A stretch of 64,000 bases of DNA. Origin: Gemmatimonadaceae bacterium. GTDB lineage: Bacteria; Gemmatimonadota; Gemmatimonadetes; Gemmatimonadales; Gemmatimonadaceae. Below are positions 17,418 through 26,561 of the stretch, one piece after another. The notes under the pieces were generated by a model, which saw only the letters and a program-made list of their open reading frames with translations, was not told where the DNA came from and ran no database searches. Each line of letters begins with the position of its first letter. The first letter of the stretch is position 1. The DNA is taken from the NCBI GenBank assembly GCA_030835125.1, contig JAUQWM010000063.1, forward strand, positions 186,001 to 250,000, written 5' to 3'. The position numbers and the translations under genes are program-made.

Positions 17418-20400
17418 ATGAGGACGAGGAATCGCGTGCATCGTTCGCTCATCGCGGCTGCGCTGCTGGCCATCGCCGGCGCGAGCCCCCTCGAGGCACA
17501 GGCCGCCCGCCCGGGCCTGCTGCAGGAACTCCGCTGGCGCGACATCGGCCCGTACCGCGCGAGCCGCACCAAGGCCGCAACCGGGGTGCGCCAGCAGCCG
17601 AACGTGTTCTACATCGGCGCCGTGAACGGCGGGGTATGGAAGACGACCGACTACGGGCGCACCTGGGTGCCGATCTTCGACGACCAGCCGACGGGCTCCA
17701 TCGGCGCGATCGCGGTGGCGCCGTCCGACCCGAACGTGCTGTACGTGGGCAGCGGCGAGGGGCTTCAGCGCCCGGACCTGTCGACGGGAGACGGCCTCTA
17801 CAAGTCCACCGATGCCGGGCGCACCTGGACCCGGTACGGCCTCCGCGACGGCCAGCAGATCCCGCAGATCATCGTGGACCCGCGCAATCCCGAACGCCTC
17901 TTCGTGGCCGTCCTGGGCCACGCCTACGGACCTAACGAGGAACGCGGGCTGTACCGCTCCACGGACGGAGGCCGGTCGTTGCAGCGGGTGTGGTATCGCG
18001 ACGTGGACACCGGCGCCATCGACGTGGCCTTCGCGGCGGACGACCCCAACACGCTGTACCTCGCGACGTGGCAGGCGCGCCAGGGGCCGTGGGAGAACGG
18101 CGCCTGGCAGGGCCCGGGGAGCGGGTTGTTCAAGTCCACCGACGGCGGCACGACCTGGGCGCCGATCATGAACGGGCTCCCGACGTTCGCCGAGGGACTG
18201 GGCCGGATCGGGCTGGCGGTGTCGCCGAGCGACCCGCGGCGCCTGTACGTCACCGTGGACGCCGGCGGGCGCAGCGGCATCTACCGCTCGGACGACGCCG
18301 GCGCGAGCTGGCGGAAGGTCGGCAACGACGCCCGCGTGCACAACCGCGGTTCCGACTTCGCCGAGTTGAAGGTCGACCCGAAGAACGCCGACATCGTGTA
18401 CAGCGGCAGCATCGTCGCGTGGAAGTCGATCGATGGCGGCCAGACCTGGCAGATGTTGCGTGGCGCTCCCGGCGGCGACGACTATCACCGGTTCTGGATC
18501 AACCCCGACAACCCCGACATCATCCTGATCGCGGCCGACCAGGGCGCGATCATCACCGTGAACGGCGGGCAGACGTGGAGTTCGTGGTACAACCAGCCCA
18601 CGGCGCAGATGTACCACGTCAGCACCGACTTCTCGTGGCCGTACCGGGTCTGCAGCGGGCAGCAGGAGTCGGGGTCGGCGTGCGTCTCCAGTCGCGGCAA
18701 CGACGGCCAGCTCACGTTCCGGGAGTGGCGGCCGGTGGGCGTGGAAGAGTATGGCTACGTCGCGCCTGACCCGCTCGACCCGAACATCGTGTACGGCGGC
18801 AAGGTCACGCGGTTCGACTACCGCACCGGCCAGACGCAGAACGTGGCGCCGAAGCCCTTCCGCGACGGCAACTACCGGATGCTGCGCACGGCGCCCGTCC
18901 TGTTCTCGCCGGTCAACCCCCGCAAGCTGTATTTCGGGGCCAACACGATCTGGGAGACGGTGGACGGCGGGAAGCGCTGGACGGAAATCAGCCCCGATCT
19001 GACCCGCCGCGACTCGGTCGTCCCGCCTAACGTTGGCGTCTACGCCACGAGCCCCACGGCGGTGGCCCGCCACCCCGGCGTCGTCTATACCATCGCGCCG
19101 TCGTACCTGAAGGAGAGCATCCTGTGGGCAGGCACGGACGACGGGCTGATTCACGTGACGAGGAACGGCGGCCGGACCTGGCGGAACGTCACGCCGCCCC
19201 AGGTCGGCCCGTGGGCGAAGGTGTCGATCATCGACGCCTCGCACTTCGACACGCTCACCGCCTACGCCGCGGTCAACACCTTCCGACTCGACGACCTCCG
19301 GCCGCACATCTACCGGACGCGCGACGGTGGCCGCACCTGGACCGGGATCGTCACCGGCATCGACTCGGGGGCCGCCGTCAACGTGGTCCGCGAGGACACG
19401 CGCCGCCGCGGGCTGCTCTTCGCCGGCACCGAGCGCCAGGTCTGGGTCTCGTTCGACGACGGCGATCACTGGGAATCGCTCCGCACCAACATGCCGGCGA
19501 CGTCCATCCGCGACCTGGTCATCAAGGACGATGACGTGGTCATCGGCACGCACGGGCGCGGCTTCTGGATCCTCGACGACATCACGCCCCTCCGCCAGCT
19601 CACCCCGGCGATCCGCGAGGCCGCATCGCACCTCTTCCGCCCCGGGTTGGCCACGCGCGTGCGCGGCAGCATGTACACCGACACGCCGCTCCCGCCTGAC
19701 GAGCCGCGCTCGGAGAACCCGCCCGACGGCGTGGTGATCAGCTACCTGCTGCGGGACATGGCCTCGGACCTCTCGCTCGAGATCCTCGACTCGTCAGGCG
19801 ACGTCGTGCGCTCCTACCACAAGGGCGTGAACGCCAACCCCGACCCGCGCAACGAGGGCCACTGGCCCGACTGGTGGATCGCGCCGTCCCCGGAACTCCG
19901 GGCCGGTCCCGGGCTGCACCGGTTCACCTGGGACCTGCGCCGCCCGCGCCCGAACGTGACGAACTTCTCCTACCCGATCTCGGCCATCCCCGGACGCACC
20001 GTGCCGGAACCGCTCGGCCCCTTCGTCGCGCCGGGCACGTACACAGTCAGGCTGACCGTGGACGGCCGCGTCCATACGCAGCCGGTGCGCGTCCGCATGG
20101 ACCCGCGGGTCCGAACCCCGGTCGCCAGCCTCGCCACAAGGGATTCACTGCAGCTCGAGCTGTATCGCGTGGTCAATGCCCTCGGCGAGGCCCGCGCCAC
20201 CGTTCGCGAGCTGCGCGCCACCATCGCGCGGACGGCGACCGCGAGCAGCGGAGCCATGGCCGACTCGCTGGCCAACCTCGACCGCCAACTCGCCGCACTG
20301 GAGGGTGGCGGCGGCGGACGGGGCGGTCGTGGCGGCGCCGCACCGCAGGGCCGGGGCATCGTCCAGATCCCCAGCCTGCCCCAGCTGCAGGGCGAACTGA

Positions 20401-20546
20401 TGACACTGTACGGGATCGTCGAGGATGCGGACGCGGCCCCGACCACCCAGGTGATGAACGCCGCCAGGGTGCGCACCGGTTCCGTCCGCACCGCACTCGC
20501 CGCGGTTCGTCGGCTCGCCACCGTCGTAGGAAGAGGAGAACGATAG
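17418..20546 (+). CDS. Secreted sortilin/Vps10-like BNR beta-propeller protein
   Basis: 1042 residues. There is a signal peptide (SLIAAALLAIAGASPLEAQA), then many Asp-box/BNR repeats: TTDYGRTW, STDAGRTW, STDGGTTW, SDDAGASW, SIDGGQTW, TRNGGRTW and TRDGGRTW. This gives a two-propeller, Vps10-like architecture of about 700 residues. A linker and a C-terminal beta-sandwich-like part follow (around LSLEILDSSGDVVRSY and GTYTVRLTVDGR), then a helical tail interrupted by a Gly-rich stretch (about 945-965). Proteins of this plan are often annotated as glycosyl hydrolases, but no sialidase Arg triad is obvious, so a binding role is as likely. The ATG at 17418 is set by the signal peptide. Confidence 0.85.
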   Translation: MRTRNRVHRSLIAAALLAIAGASPLEAQAARPGLLQELRWRDIGPYRASRTKAATGVRQQPNVFYIGAVNGGVWKTTDYGRTWVPIFDDQPTGSIGAIAVAPSDPNVLYVGSGEGLQRPDLSTGDGLYKSTDAGRTWTRYGLRDGQQIPQIIVDPRNPERLFVAVLGHAYGPNEERGLYRSTDGGRSLQRVWYRDVDTGAIDVAFAADDPNTLYLATWQARQGPWENGAWQGPGSGLFKSTDGGTTWAPIMNGLPTFAEGLGRIGLAVSPSDPRRLYVTVDAGGRSGIYRSDDAGASWRKVGNDARVHNRGSDFAELKVDPKNADIVYSGSIVAWKSIDGGQTWQMLRGAPGGDDYHRFWINPDNPDIILIAADQGAIITVNGGQTWSSWYNQPTAQMYHVSTDFSWPYRVCSGQQESGSACVSSRGNDGQLTFREWRPVGVEEYGYVAPDPLDPNIVYGGKVTRFDYRTGQTQNVAPKPFRDGNYRMLRTAPVLFSPVNPRKLYFGANTIWETVDGGKRWTEISPDLTRRDSVVPPNVGVYATSPTAVARHPGVVYTIAPSYLKESILWAGTDDGLIHVTRNGGRTWRNVTPPQVGPWAKVSIIDASHFDTLTAYAAVNTFRLDDLRPHIYRTRDGGRTWTGIVTGIDSGAAVNVVREDTRRRGLLFAGTERQVWVSFDDGDHWESLRTNMPATSIRDLVIKDDDVVIGTHGRGFWILDDITPLRQLTPAIREAASHLFRPGLATRVRGSMYTDTPLPPDEPRSENPPDGVVISYLLRDMASDLSLEILDSSGDVVRSYHKGVNANPDPRNEGHWPDWWIAPSPELRAGPGLHRFTWDLRRPRPNVTNFSYPISAIPGRTVPEPLGPFVAPGTYTVRLTVDGRVHTQPVRVRMDPRVRTPVASLATRDSLQLELYRVVNALGEARATVRELRATIARTATASSGAMADSLANLDRQLAALEGGGGGRGGRGGAAPQGRGIVQIPSLPQLQGELMTLYGIVEDADAAPTTQVMNAARVRTGSVRTALAAVRRLATVVGRGER

Positions 20547-20553
20547 GGGAATT

Positions 20554-20670
20554 CAGAGTGCAGATTGCAGATTGCAGAGTGCAGAGTGCAGGGCGCAAAG
20601 CGACCACCCCTCCGGCCTCTGACCTCTGACCTCTGCCTCTGGCCTCCCACCTCCGACCTCTGACCTCGAT
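20554..20670. repeat. Two adjacent heptamer arrays: CAGATTG/CAGAGTG then CCTCTGA
   Basis: 20554-20602 holds seven units in strict phase: CAGAGTG, CAGATTG twice, CAGAGTG twice, CAGGGCG and CAAAGCG. The last two grade into the GCGCAAA family. 20616-20670 holds about eight CCTCTGA-type units, one of them 6 bp. Together they fill the gap between the BNR protein and the HExxH protein, ending 8 bp before the next ATG. Confidence 0.85.
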
Positions 20671-20678
20671 CTCCCGCA

Positions 20679-21218
20679 ATGCCACTGATCGAACATCGCG
20701 TGATCCGGGGTCTCCCGGTCGCCGTGGACAATACGCGGCCTGACATCGCGACGGAGGACGTTCTCAGCCGCCTCGACGAAGCGCTGGCGCTCATTGAGCA
20801 ACACCAGCCATGGCGGCTCGCCCACCTGCGGCGGGACATTCGGGCGATCAGCGTCGTGCGGTTCCCCTGCCGCGGTGCCTGGATTCCCCATGAGGGAGCC
20901 ATCGTCACCGAGTTGACCTTCCTGGCTCGTCGCGACATCACCGCCGCGCCGGTGGCGTCGTCCATCATCCACGAAGGGATGCACGCCCGCGTGGATGGCA
21001 TGGGCGTCTGGCAGGGACGCGACCGGGCCCGCGAGGAACGCCTCTGCCGCCGCGCCGAGCTGGAGTTCGGGGAATCACTGCCTCCAGCCCTTGGCGCCCC
21101 GGTCGTGGCCCGCGCCCTCGAGAGCCTCGCGCTGGCCGACCATGATGTCGCCCCCACGATCGACTGGAACGAGGCCCTGCGCCGGCAGGACGCGATCGAC
21201 CGCGCCGCGGGAAGGTAG
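20679..21218 (+). CDS. Small protein with HExxH zinc-peptidase-like motif
   Basis: 179 residues, with no signal peptide or membrane segment. HEGMH near residue 98 fits HExxH, and Glu-rich sequence follows about 20 residues later (REERLCRRAELEFGE), where a third zinc ligand could lie. The rest is not recognised. It may be a small cytoplasmic zincin or a non-catalytic relative. It follows directly on a heptamer array, with no good ribosome binding site in view. Confidence 0.5.
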   Translation: MPLIEHRVIRGLPVAVDNTRPDIATEDVLSRLDEALALIEQHQPWRLAHLRRDIRAISVVRFPCRGAWIPHEGAIVTELTFLARRDITAAPVASSIIHEGMHARVDGMGVWQGRDRAREERLCRRAELEFGESLPPALGAPVVARALESLALADHDVAPTIDWNEALRRQDAIDRAAGR

Positions 21219-21238
21219 CCTCGGCCCCGTGACGACGC

Positions 21239-22165
21239 GTGGCCGTGGCCCCAGTTTCCGGTCACGCCGGGGCCGCCACCAATCCACGAATCACGCCGCT
21301 CATGGAGAAGATGCACAGCCGGGAACTCGGGCTCGTCCTCGCCCAGCAACTGGGCAACGTCGAGGACCTCCACTACGGCCTCTGGGATCCGGACCTCGAG
21401 CCCTCGTTCTCCAACCTCCGGACAGCGCAGCAGCGGTACAGCGACATGATCCTCGCCCAGTTGCCGCCGGCATCGGGTGAGGTCCGCGTGCTCGACGTGG
21501 GCTGTGGCACCGGCCACCTCATTTCGCAGATGCTCGATCGCGGGTACCTCGCCGACGGCGTGATCCCCGCCCGCGACCTCGGCGAACTCGTCAGGCGACG
21601 GATCGGGCGGCGCGACGGCTACCAGCCGCGGATCTTCGAGTGCAAGTTCGAGGACTTTCCCGTTGACGAGGCGCGCGGGAAGTACGACGTCGTGCTGTTC
21701 AGCGAAAGCTTCCAGTACATCAAGCCGTCCGATTCGCTCCCGCTCGTCCGGCAGCTGCTCAAGCCCGGCGGCCGCCTGGTCATCTGCGACTTCTTCAAGA
21801 CACGCGCGCACGGTGACGGCGGTCCCGGCGACAAGAGCTTCGGCGGCGGGCACCACTGGCACGAGTTCACCGCGACCATGGCCGGGTTCCCGTTCGAGCA
21901 GCTGAAGGACGAGGACATCACGACGCGCGTCAGCCCGAACCTCCAGCTCCTGAACGACTGGCTCATGGGCCGGGCCAGGCCGGCGGGCATCACCATCCAC
22001 CGGTATCTCTCTTCCAACTACCCCCTTGCCACGCGACTGGCGATGTGGGTCTTCCGGAAGAAGCTCCGCAAGCTGCAGTTCAAGTACTTTTCCGGGCACC
22101 GAAGCCGCGAGACCTTCGAGCGCTACAAGACGTACCACCTGCTCGTGTACCGCCTTCCTGCCTGA
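21239..22165 (+). CDS. SAM-dependent methyltransferase (class I)
   Basis: 308 residues from the first possible start; an internal ATG at 21302 (MEKMHSRELG) would give 287 and may be the real one. Motif I is VLDVGCGTGH. Motif II/III equivalents are DVVLFSESFQYI and LLKPGGRLVICDFF, typical of the Methyltransf_11/25 group. The C-terminal part is basic (FRKKLRKLQFKYF), which might bind membrane or a polyanionic substrate. The substrate is unknown. Confidence 0.75.
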   Translation: MAVAPVSGHAGAATNPRITPLMEKMHSRELGLVLAQQLGNVEDLHYGLWDPDLEPSFSNLRTAQQRYSDMILAQLPPASGEVRVLDVGCGTGHLISQMLDRGYLADGVIPARDLGELVRRRIGRRDGYQPRIFECKFEDFPVDEARGKYDVVLFSESFQYIKPSDSLPLVRQLLKPGGRLVICDFFKTRAHGDGGPGDKSFGGGHHWHEFTATMAGFPFEQLKDEDITTRVSPNLQLLNDWLMGRARPAGITIHRYLSSNYPLATRLAMWVFRKKLRKLQFKYFSGHRSRETFERYKTYHLLVYRLPA

Positions 22166-22176
22166 CCGAGCCGCCC

Positions 22177-22848
22177 ATGTCCCGGTACCCGATCACCGCC
22201 AGCAATCGCGTCCGGCGGATGCCGAAGCGCGGCCACTATGACCGCGACACCGTCCACGCCATCATCGATGAAGCCATGGTCTGTCATGTGGCGTTCGCGC
22301 CGGGCGGCGTGCCCACCGTCATTCCCACCCTCCATGCCCGCCTCGGGGATGCGCTCCTCCTGCATGGCTCGAGGGCGAGCCGCCTCATGAAGCACCTCGG
22401 TGAAGGCCACCCCGTCTCCGTGGCCATCACTCTCGTCGACGGAATCGTGCTCGCGAGGTCGGTCTTTCACTCGTCGATGAACTACCGCTCCGTGGTGATC
22501 CATGGCCGCGCGACGCCCATCGAGGACGACGCCGGGAAGCTCACCGCCCTCGAGGCGTTCGCGGAGCAGGTCGCGCGAGGCCGTTGGGCCGACGCCCGCA
22601 AGCCGACGCGCAAGGAACTCAAGGCCACCAGCGTAGTGTCGATTCCGATCGAATCCGCGGCGGCCAAGGTCCGCAGTGGACCGCCAATGGACGATGACGA
22701 GGACTACGACCTCCCGATCTGGGCGGGCGTCCTCCCGCTCACCCTTCGCGCCGGGACCCCGATCCCGGATCCCAGGCTCGGCCGTGGGTTAACGACACCC
22801 GCATATGTGCGTCGCTACAAGCGCAGGGTCAGGGCCGACGCCTCGTAA
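22177..22848 (+). CDS. Pyridoxamine 5'-phosphate oxidase-like FMN-binding protein
   Basis: 223 residues. It belongs to the NimA/pyridox-oxidase-like split-barrel group, with MVCHVAFAPGGVPTVIPTLHAR (strand with flavin contacts), LHGSRASRLMKHL and FHSSMNYRSVVIHG as the usual sequence landmarks. Such proteins bind FMN or F420-type flavins and reduce or sequester small molecules. It starts 11 bp after the methyltransferase, so the two may be co-transcribed. A TTA codon occurs in GRGLTTP outside the common TTAGGC context. Confidence 0.75.
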   Translation: MSRYPITASNRVRRMPKRGHYDRDTVHAIIDEAMVCHVAFAPGGVPTVIPTLHARLGDALLLHGSRASRLMKHLGEGHPVSVAITLVDGIVLARSVFHSSMNYRSVVIHGRATPIEDDAGKLTALEAFAEQVARGRWADARKPTRKELKATSVVSIPIESAAAKVRSGPPMDDDEDYDLPIWAGVLPLTLRAGTPIPDPRLGRGLTTPAYVRRYKRRVRADAS

Positions 22849-22921
22849 CGCTCGGCCTGACTTGCGCCAGTCGCGACTCGTCACGATCAGGGGCGCTGTA
22901 CCACCGCTGGCGATGTCAATC

Positions 22922-22942
22922 GGACAGGTGCCGCGCCTGTCC
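22922..22942. terminator. GC-rich hairpin between FMN protein and kinase genes
   Basis: GGACAGG (22922-22928) pairs with CCTGTCC (22936-22942) around a 7-base loop. No T run follows. It lies 74 bp after the upstream stop and 45 bp before the downstream ATG, so it could end the first transcript or act in the leader of the second. Confidence 0.4.
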
Positions 22943-22986
22943 TGCTCCACGCCGCGAACGTAGTATCAGTGACCCTCCCACCCCCC

Positions 22987-24876
22987 ATGTCAGGACCCGA
23001 CCCCTTCGAGGCCGAACTCCGCGCCGCACTGGGCGATGCCTATGTCCTCGAGCGCGAGCTCACGGGCAGCGGCATGAGCCGGGTCTTCGTCGCGACCGAG
23101 AAGGCACTCAACCGCCAGGTGGTGGTGAAGGTCCTTCCGCCGGAGCTGGCGGCGGGGGTCAACCGGGAACGCTTCCGCCGGGAGATCCAGCTCGCCGCGC
23201 AACTGCAGCATCCGCACATCGTGCCGCTGCATGCCGCCGGGACTGCGGGCGACCTGCTGTACTTCACGATGCCCTTCATCGAGGGCGAATCACTCCGGCA
23301 CGCGCTGCATGAGGGCGTGAAGTTCAGCCCGCGCGAGGTCGTGCGCATCCTCCATGACGTCGCGGACGCGCTGTCATACGCGCATTCGCGTGGCGTCATC
23401 CACCGCGACATCAAGCCGGGAAACGTGCTCCGGAGCGGCTCCCACGCCGTCGTCACCGACTTCGGGGTCGCCAAGGCCATCTCGGCGGCGATGCCCACCG
23501 TCGGCATGACGACCAGCGGCATGGCGATCGGGACGCCGGCGTACATGGCGCCCGAGCAACTGGCCGGCGACCCGGCCGCCGACCATCGGGTGGACCTCTA
23601 TGCCGTCGGGCTCCTGGGATACGAGCTGCTCGCCGGCGAGGCGCCGTTCAAGGCTTCGTCGCCCCAGGAGACGATGGCCGCGCAACTGACGCGCGCCCCC
23701 GAGCCGATCTCGAAGCGTCGCCCCGACGCACCGCCGGCGCTGTCGGCGCTGCTCACCCGGTGCCTCGCCAAGAACCCGGCCGACCGGCCCCAGTCCGCCG
23801 GCGAGATCGTGTCGCTGCTCGACGCCCTCGATGTCTCGTCAGGCGCCATGGCGCCACAGCGCGCCTTCACGCCGGCGCGGTGGTGGGTGATCGGGGGAGC
23901 CGTCGCCGCGGCCGCGATCGCGGCGATCGCGTTCTGGCCGCGCGCGAGCACCCCGACGCAGCTCGCGACGACACCCGATACGACGACCATCATCACCACA
24001 CCGGCGGCGCCGTCCCTCACGCGCGCCGATTCGCTGGCCATCGCCGAGGCGATCCACAAGAAGATCGCCGAGAACGAGCGGGCGGTGGCGGCGAAGGCCG
24101 AATCCGCGAAGACCAGGACCGCGCCGGTCGCGGCCACGTCGCCAACCGCGGCCGCCGAGTCGTTGCAGCTCACGATGGCCAGGTTCGTCGATTCCCTGCG
24201 CGCTGACATCCAGAAGGCGGTGCTCGATTCCGTGACCCGCGTCCGGGGGGTGGCCCCCGAGTACCGGATCATGACCGGTCAGGCCGCGCTGGATTCCATG
24301 GTGGAGCGGCTGGGGGTCCGGGTCGATGGTCGGCGTCCCCCGCCCGGGGGCCGCGAGGTGTTCCGGGACATGCCCCGACCCGGCAGCGCCAGTTCGCTCT
24401 CTCGCGAAGCGTTCGCCGAGCGCGCGGCGAACCTCGGCGCGCCCCGGCGCGTCGTCGTGTCGTTCCCCACGGTCAACTCGCGCATCCGGCTGATTTCGCC
24501 GCAAGTCGACTCCGTCGTGGACAGCCTCCGCCGGACGCTCGCGCGCGACGCGCGGTTCGTGCTCGTCCCGGCCGACAGCGTGCGCGATGCCCTCGGCCGA
24601 ACCCGGTCGGTGTCGGCCATCGCCGAATCGCTGCACGTCGAGTTGTTCGCCTCGGTGTCCGCGTCCGTCCTGCCCGACACGTCGGTCATGTGGCAGGTGA
24701 CGTCACGCGACCTGGCCGCGCACTCGGCCTATGCCACGCGCGCGGTGGCGGTGCGCGGCGCTCGCCCCGCTATCCTGAAGGGAATCGACTCCCTGGTGGT
24801 GACGACCTCGCGATTCCTGCATGAGATGGATCGCGCGCCACGACGCGCCCCGCCGAGGGACGGGCGCCAACCCTGA
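22987..24876 (+). CDS. PknB-type Ser/Thr protein kinase with extracytoplasmic domain, no propeller
   Basis: 629 residues from the ATG at 22987 (a GTG at 22969 is possible). The kinase has Gly loop GSGMSRVF, Lys in VVVKVLPPE, HRDIKPGNV, DFG and MAPEQ. The transmembrane segment lies at WWVIGGAVAAAAIAAIAFW, about residue 300. After a Thr/Ala/Pro-rich stalk, the C-terminal part holds a compact domain (VVVSFPTVNSRIRL to VVTTSRFLHEMDR) that looks like the TolB-like N-terminal fold found after other kinases and cyclases. Unlike the other three kinases it has no PD40 repeats. Its TGA abuts the stop codon of the convergent plug-like gene with no bases between. Confidence 0.88.
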   Translation: MSGPDPFEAELRAALGDAYVLERELTGSGMSRVFVATEKALNRQVVVKVLPPELAAGVNRERFRREIQLAAQLQHPHIVPLHAAGTAGDLLYFTMPFIEGESLRHALHEGVKFSPREVVRILHDVADALSYAHSRGVIHRDIKPGNVLRSGSHAVVTDFGVAKAISAAMPTVGMTTSGMAIGTPAYMAPEQLAGDPAADHRVDLYAVGLLGYELLAGEAPFKASSPQETMAAQLTRAPEPISKRRPDAPPALSALLTRCLAKNPADRPQSAGEIVSLLDALDVSSGAMAPQRAFTPARWWVIGGAVAAAAIAAIAFWPRASTPTQLATTPDTTTIITTPAAPSLTRADSLAIAEAIHKKIAENERAVAAKAESAKTRTAPVAATSPTAAAESLQLTMARFVDSLRADIQKAVLDSVTRVRGVAPEYRIMTGQAALDSMVERLGVRVDGRRPPPGGREVFRDMPRPGSASSLSREAFAERAANLGAPRRVVVSFPTVNSRIRLISPQVDSVVDSLRRTLARDARFVLVPADSVRDALGRTRSVSAIAESLHVELFASVSASVLPDTSVMWQVTSRDLAAHSAYATRAVAVRGARPAILKGIDSLVVTTSRFLHEMDRAPRRAPPRDGRQP

Positions 24877-26379
24877 TCAGGGAGGCGGCGGCACCGTGCC
24901 CTGCGGGCGCCGTAACTCGGGACGCGTCCAGATCGCGATGGCACCGCAACGGCTGTTGACGTCCTGGAACTCGATCGGCCGCTGGCCCTCGCGAACGTAG
25001 ACTTCCACACCCGCGAGTTCGTCGGCCCGGTAGAGTCCCTCGATCTCGGCGCCGGTGTACTGGCTGCGCTGCCCGTCGACGTAGAACTGGGGCACGCACA
25101 AGCCCATGCTGTGCCCATCGTCGGTGCCGCGGTAATCCATGAGGACCGCGAATCCGCCGTTGTATGAGATGCGGACGCCGGGGATCGCCTGGATCAGGTT
25201 CGAGAACCTCAGCCCGCGGTAGCGATCGATCTCCCGGGGTCCGAAGAAGAGGCCCCCGAGGTTGCGTTCGCGGTTGGTCTGGAACTTGGCCAGGTTCCGC
25301 GAGAAGACGAGCGTCGCCGTGACCTTCACCGCTTCAAGGGTCACGAGCCGGTCGCCGATGAAGACTTCGGCTTGCACCGCCTCGTCGGGCGCGAGGTGAA
25401 CGATGGACGTCGCCGGCAGGTAGCCGAGGGCGCGCACCTCGAGCGTATGGGTGCCGCCCGGGAGGCTGTCGAGGGAGAAGTACCCGCGGTCGCTCGTGGC
25501 GTTGGCGAGGTTCGTGCCTCGCACGAAGACCCGCGCCCCGGCCACCGGGCCGCCGCGCTCGTCGCGAACGAGGCCGGTCAGCCGCGCGCGACCACGCCAG
25601 ACCATCTCCGGCGCCAGGACGCGGACGGTCGTGTCGAGCGGCGTGACGGTATCGATCAACGCGGTCGGCACGCGCACCGCACCGCCAACGCGGAACGTGA
25701 CGTGCCTGACGCCACCGCGCGGGACCTCGAGGCTGATGAAGCCGCTCGAGTCGGCGCCTGACGAGGCGCTGAGGGTCAGTTCCACGTCGCCGGGCACGTC
25801 GCACATGGCGAACCACCCGGGTCCGCTGGTGGTGGCGTCGGCGCTCATGTTGCGCTGCTGGATGTTCCCTTTCTCGATGAGGGTCTCCCCCCACTCGACG
25901 GTGACGGTCGCGCCGGACAGGGGAATGGCGGCGCCACTGGTGTTGACGTGACCGATCAGCAGGCCCAGCGAATCGGAGACGGAGTTGGGCCCGCAGATCG
26001 TGGCGATGATCGTGCGCGGGGATGGCGTGGAGAGGGCGACCGAGGCCTCCCCGCCGGTGACGTCGACCGCGATCGGGACGCCCTCGAGGCCGAGCGTGTC
26101 GAGCACGTCATGGAAGAACCCTGCGAGATAGCGGCCTGGAGCCAGGTCGCGGACGGTGAATCGGCCGGCGGTATCGGTGACGGCCGAGGTGGTCCGGCCG
26201 ACGACATCGCCGGTCGCTCCGGTGAGCTGCACGTTGGCGCCGACGAGCGGCCGGTTCGCGACGCTGTCGTAGACGACGCCCGTGACGGCGCCGCGTCCCT
26301 GCCCTGGCGCGCCAGGCTGTTGCGCACCGGCGAGCGAGGCAGGGAGGAGGAGCAGGGGAAAGAGCGAGGGGCGCTTCAT
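24877..26379 (-). CDS. Exported carboxypeptidase-regulatory/TonB-plug-like protein, large paralogue
   Basis: 500 residues. After a signal peptide (LFPLLLLPASLAGAQQ) come Ig-like CarboxypepD_reg domains: one starting VTGVVYDSVANRPLVGANVQL and one starting LTGLVRDERGGPVAGARVFVRG. A C-terminal region follows, from about VFSRNLAKFQ to AIAIWTRPE, resembling a TonB-receptor plug (FSNLIQAIPGVRI, FYVDGQR, ELAGVEVYVR). There is no beta barrel after the plug. It heads a row of four related genes on the same strand. Likely location is periplasm or outer membrane. Function unknown. Confidence 0.75.
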   Translation of the reverse strand: MKRPSLFPLLLLPASLAGAQQPGAPGQGRGAVTGVVYDSVANRPLVGANVQLTGATGDVVGRTTSAVTDTAGRFTVRDLAPGRYLAGFFHDVLDTLGLEGVPIAVDVTGGEASVALSTPSPRTIIATICGPNSVSDSLGLLIGHVNTSGAAIPLSGATVTVEWGETLIEKGNIQQRNMSADATTSGPGWFAMCDVPGDVELTLSASSGADSSGFISLEVPRGGVRHVTFRVGGAVRVPTALIDTVTPLDTTVRVLAPEMVWRGRARLTGLVRDERGGPVAGARVFVRGTNLANATSDRGYFSLDSLPGGTHTLEVRALGYLPATSIVHLAPDEAVQAEVFIGDRLVTLEAVKVTATLVFSRNLAKFQTNRERNLGGLFFGPREIDRYRGLRFSNLIQAIPGVRISYNGGFAVLMDYRGTDDGHSMGLCVPQFYVDGQRSQYTGAEIEGLYRADELAGVEVYVREGQRPIEFQDVNSRCGAIAIWTRPELRRPQGTVPPPP

Positions 26380-26428
26380 GGCGTCATCAGGTCGGACAGG
26401 AAGCTTGGAGTCGATTCAATCTGCATGC

Positions 26429-26544
26429 CAGAGGTCGGAGGGCGGAGGTCAGAGGTCAGAGGATTTCTGACCCGAGGTATTGCCCGTGCGCCAACCTCCG
26501 TCCTCTTGCCTCGGCGCTCCGACCTCTGACCTCTGACCTCTGAC
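26429..26544. repeat. Inverted pair of CAGAGGT heptamer arrays
   Basis: Left arm 26429-26463: CAGAGGT, CGGAGGG, CGGAGGT, CAGAGGT, CAGAGGA. Right arm 26517-26544: CTCCGAC then three CTCTGAC. The arms are complementary over about 21 bp and could form a stem closing a loop of about 57 nt. They lie between two same-strand plug-like genes. Confidence 0.8.
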
Positions 26545-26561
26545 TCTGATCACCGGGAGTC

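Noticed and set aside
17061-19631. 856-residue minus-strand frame across the BNR propeller gene
   Set aside because: Shadow of the BNR gene: biased composition, no recognisable motif, no start signal.
19970-22138. 722-residue minus-strand frame over three plus-strand genes
   Set aside because: It reads through heptamer arrays and antisense of recognised genes, so it is not a real protein.
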